From positions 1-22,199 of the forward strand of contig CBFGZU010000025.1 in the NCBI GenBank assembly GCA_965653335.1: 22,199 bases of DNA, written 5' to 3'. Below, piece after piece: positions 6,821-13,062 of this stretch (position 1 is the first letter of the stretch; each line of letters opens with the position of its first letter). Source of the DNA: Pseudolysinimonas_A sp965653335. Lineage in GTDB: Bacteria > Actinomycetota > Actinomycetes > Actinomycetales > Microbacteriaceae. The position numbers and the translations under genes were made by a program. The notes beneath the pieces are model-generated. The model worked only from the letters and a program-made list of their open reading frames with translations. It was not told the DNA's origin and did no database searches.

Positions 6821-8287
6821 ATGGCCCTTTCGCCCGCAGAAGACCTCAACGATGAAGACATGCTCGATCCGCTCACCGTCGGTCGTCGCATCCGGCAGCT
6901 CCGCACCGATCGCGGGATGACGCTCGACGCGCTCGCCGCCGAACTCGGTCGCGCGCCCTCGCAGGTGTCGGTCATCGAGAACGGCAAGCGCGAACTCAAG
7001 CTCGGGGAGTTGCAGAAGCTCGCCCGCATCCTCGGGGTCACGCTCGACGACCTACTGAGCGCGGAACCGCCGTCGAAGCGTGCCGCCCTCGAGATCGCTC
7101 TCGAGCGCGCGCAACGGGGTCCGCTCTACGCGAGCCTCGGGTTGCCGGCGGTTCCCGCCCGGAAGACCCTCTCGGATGATGCGATCGAGGCGATTCTCGG
7201 ACTGCACGACGAACTCAAGCGCGTTCACGAGCAGCGCGCGGCCACCCCGGAGGAAGCCCGGCGAGCGAACGTCGAGCTGCGCGCCGAACAGCGCAAGAAG
7301 GGCAACCATTTCGAGGACCTCGAGGCGATCGCCCGCGATCTGCTCGCCGCCGTCGGGCACCGCGGCGGTCCGCTCAGCCAGCGCGTCGCCGCCGACCTCG
7401 CGACGCATCTCGGCTTCACCCTCCACTACGTCGCCGACCTCCCCGAGACCACCCGCAGCGTCACCGACCACGCCAACGGCCGCATCTACCTCCCGGTGCG
7501 GCAGTCGACCGGCGGTGACCCACGGTCCGCCCTGCTGCAGGCGCTCGCCGCGCACGTGCTCGGCAAACAGGAGCCACGCGATTACGTCGAGCTGCTCCGC
7601 CAGCGCGTCGAGACGAACTACCTCGCCGGCGCCCTGCTGATCCCCGAGGAGAGTGCCGTCGCCTTCCTGCGAGCCGCGAAGGATGCCCGCGAGCTGAGCG
7701 TCGAAGACCTCCGCGACGCGTTCGCCGTGACCTACGAGACGGCGGCGCACCGGTTCACCAATCTCGCGACCGAGCACCTCGGGATCCCCGTGCACTTCCT
7801 CAAGGTGCATGCGAGCGGCACGATCTCGAAGGCCTACGAGAACGACGGGGCCCTGTTTCCGACCGACGTGCTCGGTGCCGTCGAAGGGCAGATCGTGTGC
7901 CGCTACTGGAGCGCGCGGCAGGTGTTCGCCGTCGAAGACCGGTTCAGCCCGTACCACCAGTACACCGACAAGCCGACGGGCACGTATTGGTGCACGTCGA
8001 GCATCCAAGGCACGGTGTCGGGCGCCTTCTCGGTGAGCGTCGGCACGCCGTTCGCCCACGTGAAGTGGTTCCGCGGCCGCGATACCGGGCGGCGCCAGAC
8101 GTCGCGCTGCCCCGACCCGACGTGCTGTCGGCAGCCCGACACCGCCTTGGCCGCGCGCTGGGCCGACAAGGCGTGGCCGTCGGCGCGGCTCAACTCGTCG
8201 CTGCTCGCCGCGATGCCCTCGGGCACCTTCACGGGCGTCGACCTCACCGAGGTCTACGAGTTCCTCGACGCCCACGCCCCGGATTGA
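6821..8287 (+). CDS. RamB-like XRE regulator of acetate or short-chain acyl metabolism
   Basis: This 488-residue protein has an XRE-type helix-turn-helix at about residues 20-78 (VGRRIRQLRTDRGMTLDALA, then SQVSVIENGKREL), a central IrrE/ImmA-like region, and a C-terminal half with CPDPTCC cysteines. This three-part layout is that of the ScfR/RamB family, which controls glyoxylate shunt and acetate genes. The metal-binding HExxH of active IrrE peptidases is not present; the equivalent helix reads LLQALAAHVLG, so this domain is probably a ligand sensor, not a protease. The ATG at 6821 follows AGGA with 7-nt spacing and is preferred to the TTG at 6800. It is divergent from aceA. Whether it represses or activates cannot be told from sequence. 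Confidence 0.87.
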   Translation: MALSPAEDLNDEDMLDPLTVGRRIRQLRTDRGMTLDALAAELGRAPSQVSVIENGKRELKLGELQKLARILGVTLDDLLSAEPPSKRAALEIALERAQRGPLYASLGLPAVPARKTLSDDAIEAILGLHDELKRVHEQRAATPEEARRANVELRAEQRKKGNHFEDLEAIARDLLAAVGHRGGPLSQRVAADLATHLGFTLHYVADLPETTRSVTDHANGRIYLPVRQSTGGDPRSALLQALAAHVLGKQEPRDYVELLRQRVETNYLAGALLIPEESAVAFLRAAKDARELSVEDLRDAFAVTYETAAHRFTNLATEHLGIPVHFLKVHASGTISKAYENDGALFPTDVLGAVEGQIVCRYWSARQVFAVEDRFSPYHQYTDKPTGTYWCTSSIQGTVSGAFSVSVGTPFAHVKWFRGRDTGRRQTSRCPDPTCCRQPDTALAARWADKAWPSARLNSSLLAAMPSGTFTGVDLTEVYEFLDAHAPD

Positions 8288-8302
8288 GCGGGCCCCGCCC
8301 TT

Positions 8303-8386
8303 CATTCATCGCGCGCGCGTAGGACGTTCATCCGCGCCAATCCGCGCGCGTGAAGCGTCTATCCGTGCAAATCCGCGCGCGTGAAT
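8303..8386. repeat. Short tandem repeat, 31-nt period
   Basis: Two 31-nt units (8325-8355 and 8356-8386) share ATCCG, AATCCGCGCGCGTGAA and a leading CGT. A shortened third copy seems to precede them (8303-8324, with CATTCATC and GCGCGCGCGT). The array sits between the RamB-like gene and the thioesterase gene and runs up to the most upstream ATG of the latter. I do not recognise the repeat family. Confidence 0.6.
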
Positions 8387-8408
8387 GACGCTCGCCGGGA
8401 AGACAGCG

Positions 8409-8861
8409 ATGGCGCAAGCTAGGCGAGTGAGCATCTGGTTCGGCACCCCCTCGATCGAGGCCGCGAATGAGAGCGGACGGGGCACGATGATCGGGCACCT
8501 CGGCATCGAATTCACCGAGCTGACCGACGAGGCGCTCGTCGGGAGGATGCCGGTTGACGAGCGCACCCGTCAGCCCGCCGGGGTGTTGCACGGCGGTGCC
8601 TCGGTGGCGTTCGCCGAGACGCTCGCGTCCTGGGCGGCGACCTTCGCCGTGGATCGCGAGAACTTCCACTGCGTGGGAATGGAGATCAACGCCAACCACG
8701 TTCGGCCGGTCGCCGCCGGGTGGGTGCGCGGTGAGGCGCGGGTGATCGCGCTCGGTCGCACGACCCATGTCTGGGAGATCCGAATCACCGACGACGACGG
8801 CAAGCTGGTCTGCATTTCCCGCTGCACGATGGCGGTGCTCGCGGTGCCGTCGCAGTACTAG
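8409..8861 (+). CDS. Hot-dog fold thioesterase, PaaI/YdiI-like
   Basis: This protein of about 150 residues is a single hot-dog domain. The block TRQPAGVLHGGASVAFAETLAS carries the HGG loop and the following Glu that serves as catalytic acid in the PaaI/YdiI (1,4-dihydroxy-2-naphthoyl-CoA type) subfamily. MGHLGIEF-like and VRPVAAGWVRGEARVIALGRTTHVWEI segments fit the same fold. It should hydrolyse an acyl- or aryl-CoA thioester in the cytoplasm. Three in-frame starts are possible: ATG 8385 (inside the tandem repeat), ATG 8409 (after GGGAAG) and GTG 8427. Homologues usually begin near the SIWFGTP segment, so 8409 or 8427 is more likely. The stop codon overlaps that of the convergent gene. Confidence 0.88.
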   Translation: MAQARRVSIWFGTPSIEAANESGRGTMIGHLGIEFTELTDEALVGRMPVDERTRQPAGVLHGGASVAFAETLASWAATFAVDRENFHCVGMEINANHVRPVAAGWVRGEARVIALGRTTHVWEIRITDDDGKLVCISRCTMAVLAVPSQY

Positions 8862-9556
8862 CGGGCCACGTACACGGTGTTGGTCGACGTATCCGCGGTG
8901 AGGGGGTTGGCGAACGCGACGATGTGCGCAGCTGTCGAGCCGAACACGGCACCGAGGTCGGCGAGAAACACGTCGTCGGGCGGGTCGTCCGACCAGAGGG
9001 CGAACACGCCGCCGTCGCGCAGATGGCGGGCGAGGCTCCGCAGCCCGTCGGGGGTGTAGAGGTCGGCGTGGCCCGGGGCGAGGCTGTGCCGCGGCGAGTG
9101 GTCGACATCCAGCAGGATCGCGTCGTAGCGTGCAGCGTCGTCCACGAGGTCGCGGCGCATGAGGTCGAAGAAGTCGTCGCGCACGAGCCGCGTGCGCGGG
9201 TCGCCCGTCAGCCGCGCCGATACCGGCAGCAGACCGCGTTCGTGCCATTCGATCACGGCGGGCAGCGCGTCGACGACGACGAGTGACGCCACCGATGGAT
9301 GCTCGAGCGCGGCGATCGCGGTGTAGCCGAGACCCAGCCCGCCCACCAAGACGCTCAGGTTCTCGCCCGACGCCGCGGCGAGCCCGAGGTGGGCGAGTTG
9401 CTCCTCCGCTTCGGTGAAGAGGCTCGACATCAGGTACTCGTCGCCGAGCTTCACCTCGTAGACGTTGATCCCGAGCGTCGGCTCGACCCGTCGGCGCAGG
9501 AACAGCTCCCCCATCGGGGTCTGCTGAAAGTCGAGCTCTTCGAAGCGCAGGGCCAC
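8858..9556 (-). CDS. Spermidine-synthase-like protein with methyltransferase fold
   Basis: This 232-residue protein has a Rossmann-type class I methyltransferase fold. The nucleotide loop is GGLGLG at residues 72-77, an acidic residue follows the next strand (VVVDALP, Asp96), and ILLDVDHSP marks strand four. Its shape (an N-terminal beta region with FQQTPMGELFLRRR, then the fold) resembles the stand-alone 'spermidine synthase-like' proteins common in actinomycetes. The product of that group is not settled, so neither aminopropyl transfer nor methyl transfer can be assigned. It lies just downstream of the WYL regulator on the same strand with a 25-nt gap and could be cotranscribed with it. It converges on the thioesterase gene with overlapping stops (CTAG). 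Confidence 0.82.
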   Translation of the reverse strand: MALRFEELDFQQTPMGELFLRRRVEPTLGINVYEVKLGDEYLMSSLFTEAEEQLAHLGLAAASGENLSVLVGGLGLGYTAIAALEHPSVASLVVVDALPAVIEWHERGLLPVSARLTGDPRTRLVRDDFFDLMRRDLVDDAARYDAILLDVDHSPRHSLAPGHADLYTPDGLRSLARHLRDGGVFALWSDDPPDDVFLADLGAVFGSTAAHIVAFANPLTADTSTNTVYVAR

Positions 9557-9581
9557 GGCCTCACCCTAGGCCGCGCACGCG

Positions 9582-10535
9582 TCAGCCGGCGGCCGCCTCC
9601 GCGTAGCGCTCGCCGAGCGTCTTCACCGCCTCGACGAGCTCCGGCGGTTCGGTGACCCGGAACGGCATCCCGAGCATCCCGATGTAGACGGCGATCGTCT
9701 CGACGCTGTCGGCACCGGTGACGAGGACGCACTCGTCGTCGCCGATCGCCTCGACGACCCCGACGGCGGGGTTGATGCGGGCGAGCACGTCGCCGCTCGA
9801 GGCGAGAACGCGGATGCGAGCGTGCACGTTCCAGCCGGTTGACGCGACCTCGCGCACGACGAAGTCGACGTAGTCGCTCTCGGCCATCGGCGCCGGGGTG
9901 AAGCGGCGGCGGGTCGGCATCCGCAGGGTCATCCAGTCGAGCCGGAACGTCGCCCATTGCCGCGACTCGGGGTCCCGGCCGACGAGGTACCAGCGGCGCT
10001 GCCAGCTGATGAGCCGGTACGGCTCGACGACCCGGGGCTCGTCGCGGTAGTCGAAACGGATCCACTCCTCCCGCTGGATCGCCTCGGCGGTGCCGGCGAG
10101 CACGGCGGGGTCGATCTCGGGGTCCTCGGCCGGACTGTCGGTGTTGACCGGCCCCCGGTCGACGGCCGACGCGATCGCCTCGACTTTGCCGCGCAGATGC
10201 GCGGGCAGCACGTGGTCGATTTTTGCGAGGGCCCGGGCGGTTGACTCCTCGACCCCGGCGATCCCCGTCGCCGTGCGCAGTCCGATGGCGACGGCGATCG
10301 CCTCGTCGTCGTCGAGCAGCAGGGGAGGAAGGTGCGCGCCGACGCCGAGCCGGTAGAAGCCGGCCGGGCCGCGTTCGGCGTCGACGGGATAGCCGAGAGC
10401 GCGCAGCCGGTCGATGTCGTTGCGAATCGTGCGGCCCGTGACGCCGAGGCGGGCGGCGAGTTCGCTGCCCGGCCACTCGGGACGAGCCTGCAGAAGCCCG
10501 AGAAGTGCGAGCAGTCGGGCGGAGGTGTCAGCCAT
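9582..10535 (-). CDS. WYL domain transcriptional regulator, YafY/DeoR-like
   Basis: This 317-residue protein starts with a helix-turn-helix (RLLALLGLLQARPEWPGSELAARLGVTGRTIRNDIDRLRALGYPV). It continues with a middle WYL domain at about residues 140-215, containing VEPYRLISWQRRWYLVGRD, and ends with a WCX-type domain containing IGMLGMPFRVTEPPELVEAVK. WYL domains bind ligands, often nucleic-acid or nucleotide-related, and many such proteins regulate a neighbouring gene. The ATG at 10535 has no clear Shine-Dalgarno; GATAAA, read on this strand at 10549-10544, could be a -10 giving a nearly leaderless mRNA. It is divergent from the epoxide hydrolase, with a perfect 17-nt dyad between them, so it probably controls that gene and itself. 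Confidence 0.9.
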   Translation of the reverse strand: MADTSARLLALLGLLQARPEWPGSELAARLGVTGRTIRNDIDRLRALGYPVDAERGPAGFYRLGVGAHLPPLLLDDDEAIAVAIGLRTATGIAGVEESTARALAKIDHVLPAHLRGKVEAIASAVDRGPVNTDSPAEDPEIDPAVLAGTAEAIQREEWIRFDYRDEPRVVEPYRLISWQRRWYLVGRDPESRQWATFRLDWMTLRMPTRRRFTPAPMAESDYVDFVVREVASTGWNVHARIRVLASSGDVLARINPAVGVVEAIGDDECVLVTGADSVETIAVYIGMLGMPFRVTEPPELVEAVKTLGERYAEAAAG

Positions 10536-10547
10536 GCGAAAACTTTA

Positions 10548-10578
10548 TCGACAAACAGGAACGAAACGTTCCTATACG
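10548..10578 (+). promoter_or_regulatory. Epoxide hydrolase promoter with perfect operator dyad
   Basis: AGGAACG (10557-10563) and CGTTCCT (10567-10573) are exact inverted repeats around AAA. The dyad lies between a possible -35 TCGACA (10548-10553) and -10 TATACG (10573-10578), with a long 19-nt spacer. It also covers the place where the -35 of the divergent WYL gene would fall. A single bound protein could control both directions. The WYL regulator is the obvious candidate by position. Confidence 0.55.
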
Positions 10579-10596
10579 GCTTCTACCGTAGGAGAC

Positions 10597-11727
10597 ATGA
10601 CGAAGAAGACGGCCCCGGCCGACATCCGCCCCTTCCGCATCGAGATCGCCCAGGCCGACCTCGACGACCTCCAGGCTCGCCTCGCGCGCACCCGGCTCCC
10701 GCAGCCGGCGCCCGGCGACGACTGGGATTACGGTACTCCGAACGCCTGGCTGACCGAAGCCCTCGAAGCGTGGAAGACGTTCGACTGGCGCGCCGTCGAA
10801 GAGCGGCTCAACGCCCACCCGCAGTACCTCACCGAGATCGACGGGCAGACCATCCACTTCCTGCGCGTGCCGTCCAAGGAGAAGGATGCGACCCCGCTGC
10901 TGCTCGTGCACAGCTACCCCGGCAGCGTGATCGACTTCCTCGACATGATCGGACCGCTCGTCGACCCGGTCGCGCACGGAGGCCGCGCGGAAGATGCGTT
11001 CTCGGTCGTCATCCCGTCGCTGCCCGGCTTCGGTTTCAGCACCCCGGTCGTCGACCGCGGCTGGACCCTCGCTCGCGTCGCCCGCACCTTCGACGCGCTC
11101 ATGCGCCGGCTGGGCTACGCGAGCTACGGTGCCCACGGCAGCGACGCCGGCTCGATGGTCGGACGCGAGCTCGGCATCCTGAACCCGAAGGGCTACCTCG
11201 GCTCGCACGTGCTGCAGGCGTTCTCGTTCCCGTCGGGTGACCCGAGCGAGTTCGAGAAGCTGGCACCTGCGGACTACGCGGCGCTCGAGCACATGCAGTG
11301 GTTCCAGTCCGTCGGCGGCTACAACGCGATCAATGCCTCGCGCCCGCAGACCGTCGCGGTGGGCCTGTCGGACTCGCCGATCGGCCAGCTCGCGTGGAAC
11401 GAACTGTTCGTGAACTTCGGCAACGGCACGAGCCTCGTTCCGCTCGAGTCGATCCTCGCCGAGGTCTCGCTCGAATGGTTCACCAACACCTCCGCCTCCG
11501 CGGGGCGGTACCACTTCGAGGAGGGCCGCGCAGCGGGCGAGCCGGTCGTCAACCACGGCCGGATGGGCGTCGCCGTCTTCCAGGACGACTTCAAGAGCAT
11601 CCGCACCTTCGCCGACCGTGACAACGACAACATCGTGCATTGGAGTGAGTTCGACAAGGGCGGCCACTACGCCTCGCTCGAGGTTCCCGAGGTCGTCGTC
11701 GGCGACATCCGGGCGTTCTTCGCCTGA
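10597..11727 (+). CDS. Epoxide hydrolase, alpha/beta hydrolase with EHN domain
   Basis: This 376-residue protein has the epoxide hydrolase N-terminal (EHN) domain, with FRIEIAQADLDDLQARLARTRLP near residues 13-35 and the DWDYGTP region. An alpha/beta hydrolase core follows. The oxyanion motif reads HSYPGS at residues 105-110 where HGWPGS is usual. The nucleophile loop is HGSDAGS with Asp183. A tyrosine that may assist epoxide opening is in SAGRYHFEE, and the catalytic His is in GGHYASLEVPE. Relatives include juvenile-hormone and microsomal-type epoxide hydrolases. The substrate is unknown. The ATG at 10597 follows GGAG closely (2 nt), a short spacing, but no better start fits the domain. It is followed by a strong terminator and is probably under the divergent WYL regulator. 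Confidence 0.92.
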   Translation: MTKKTAPADIRPFRIEIAQADLDDLQARLARTRLPQPAPGDDWDYGTPNAWLTEALEAWKTFDWRAVEERLNAHPQYLTEIDGQTIHFLRVPSKEKDATPLLLVHSYPGSVIDFLDMIGPLVDPVAHGGRAEDAFSVVIPSLPGFGFSTPVVDRGWTLARVARTFDALMRRLGYASYGAHGSDAGSMVGRELGILNPKGYLGSHVLQAFSFPSGDPSEFEKLAPADYAALEHMQWFQSVGGYNAINASRPQTVAVGLSDSPIGQLAWNELFVNFGNGTSLVPLESILAEVSLEWFTNTSASAGRYHFEEGRAAGEPVVNHGRMGVAVFQDDFKSIRTFADRDNDNIVHWSEFDKGGHYASLEVPEVVVGDIRAFFA

Positions 11728-11738
11728 GTCACCGCATC

Positions 11739-11773
11739 GAAAGAGCCCGGGCGTTTCGCGTCCGGGCTCTTTC
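11739..11773. terminator. Bidirectional hairpin terminator
   Basis: GAAAGAGCCCGG (11739-11750) pairs perfectly with CCGGGCTCTTTC (11762-11773) around an 11-nt loop. The flanking A and T runs inside the arms give a short U-rich end in either direction. It lies between the convergent epoxide hydrolase and aspartate aminotransferase genes and should end both transcripts. Confidence 0.88.
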
Positions 11774-11781
11774 GTGTGTGA

Positions 11782-12972
11782 CTACCCGAAAAGTCTCTGC
11801 AGGCGGCTGACGCCCTCGATGATGTCGTCGTCTCCGAGCGCGTACGAGAAGCGCAAGTAGCCGCTCGGGCCGAACGCCTCGCCCGGCACCGCCGCGACCT
11901 CCGCTTGTTCGAGCACGATGTCGGCGAGTTCGAGCGACGACGTCGGAGTGACCCCGCCCCACTCGCGATTCAGCAGCCCGGTGACATCCGGATAGACGTA
12001 GAAGGCACCCTGCGGAACCGGGCAGTCGACGCCGGGGATGGCGTTGAGACCCTCGACGATGAGCTTGCGTCGGCGGTCGAACGCTTGACGCATCTGCTCG
12101 ACACTGTCCTGGGGCCCGGTGAGGGCGGCCAGTGCCGCCCGCTGCGAGATGTTCGACACGTTGCTCGACAGGTGCGATTGCAGGTTGGCGGCGCCGGCGA
12201 TCGCGTCGGCAGGGCCGACCATCCAGCCGAGGCGCCAGCCGGTCATCGCATAGGTCTTCGCGACGCCGTTGACGAGGATCGTGCGGTCGGCGAGCTCGGG
12301 GCACGCGTCGACGATCGACACCGCCTTGACGCCGTCGTAGGTCAAGTTCTGGTAGATCTCGTCGCTGATCACCCAGAGGCCGTGTTCCTGCGCCCACGCG
12401 CCGATCGCGGCGACCTGCCCGGGGGAGTAGACGGCGCCTGTCGGGTTCGACGGCGAGACGAAGAGCAGCACCTTCGAGCGCGGCGTGCGGGCCGCCTCGA
12501 GCTGATCGACCGTCACCAGGTAGCCCTGGTCGGCGCCGGCGAAGACATCCACCTGAACGCCGCCCGCGAGCTTGATGGCTTCGGGGTAGGTCGTCCAGTA
12601 CGGCGTCGGGACGAGCACCTCGTCGCCCGGATCGAGCAGCGTCGCGAACGCCTGATACACGGCTTGCTTGCCGCCGTTGGTCACGATGACCTGCGATGGC
12701 GAGACCGCGAGCCCGGAATCGCGAAGCGTCTTCGCGGCGATCGCCTCGCGCATTTCGGGCAGCCCCGCCGCGGGCGTGTAGCGGTGGTTCTTCGGGTCGC
12801 GCACGGCCTCGGCGGCGGCGTCGACGATGTGCGCGGGCGTCGGGAAGTCGGGTTCCCCGGCGGCGAAGCTCACGACGGGCCGGCCGGCGGCTTTGAGTGC
12901 CTTGGCTTTCGCGTCGACCTTGAGCGTCGCCGACTCGGCGATGGACCCGATGCGCTTCGAGATGCGTCCCAC
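11782..12972 (-). CDS. aspC: Aspartate aminotransferase, PLP-dependent class I
   Basis: This 396-residue fold-type I aminotransferase starts with the subgroup Ib pattern (ISKRIGSIAESATLKVDAKAKALKAAG, then FAAGEPDFPTP). The pyridoxal phosphate lysine is Lys239 in NGVAKTYAMTGWRLGW. Other conserved sites are VTNGGKQA for phosphate binding, SPSNPTGA at 173-180, SDEIYQ with the Asp that contacts the ring nitrogen, and the carboxylate-binding Arg in GYLRFSYA. It exchanges amino groups between aspartate and 2-oxoglutarate. In many actinomycetes this gene stands directly beside tRNA-Trp-secE. Here the anchored protein gene lies between. Strong hairpins stand on both sides, at 11739-11773 and 13001-13048, so it is probably transcribed alone. 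Confidence 0.93.
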   Translation of the reverse strand: MGRISKRIGSIAESATLKVDAKAKALKAAGRPVVSFAAGEPDFPTPAHIVDAAAEAVRDPKNHRYTPAAGLPEMREAIAAKTLRDSGLAVSPSQVIVTNGGKQAVYQAFATLLDPGDEVLVPTPYWTTYPEAIKLAGGVQVDVFAGADQGYLVTVDQLEAARTPRSKVLLFVSPSNPTGAVYSPGQVAAIGAWAQEHGLWVISDEIYQNLTYDGVKAVSIVDACPELADRTILVNGVAKTYAMTGWRLGWMVGPADAIAGAANLQSHLSSNVSNISQRAALAALTGPQDSVEQMRQAFDRRRKLIVEGLNAIPGVDCPVPQGAFYVYPDVTGLLNREWGGVTPTSSLELADIVLEQAEVAAVPGEAFGPSGYLRFSYALGDDDIIEGVSRLQRLFG

Positions 12973-13000
12973 GAGGGTTCAGCTTAGGGCCCCGAACACG

Positions 13001-13048
13001 CACGAAGCCGGAGTCGCCCGCTGGGAGGCCCGCGACTCCGGCTTCGTG
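13001..13048 (-). terminator. Hairpin terminator after the anchored protein gene
   Basis: CACGAAGCCGGAGTCGC (13001-13017) and GCGACTCCGGCTTCGTG (13032-13048) form a perfect 17-bp stem with a 14-nt loop. It begins 14 nt past the stop of the minus-strand choice-of-anchor gene and ends 28 nt before the aspC start. That separates the two transcripts. A U-tract is lacking, which is common in GC-rich actinomycetes. Confidence 0.82.
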
Positions 13049-13062
13049 TTTGCGCTACCGAT

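Noticed and set aside
8286..8300. GCGGGCCCCGC palindrome after the RamB-like gene, as a terminator
   Set aside because: The palindrome leaves no room for a loop, so only 3-4 base pairs could form. It is likely compositional.
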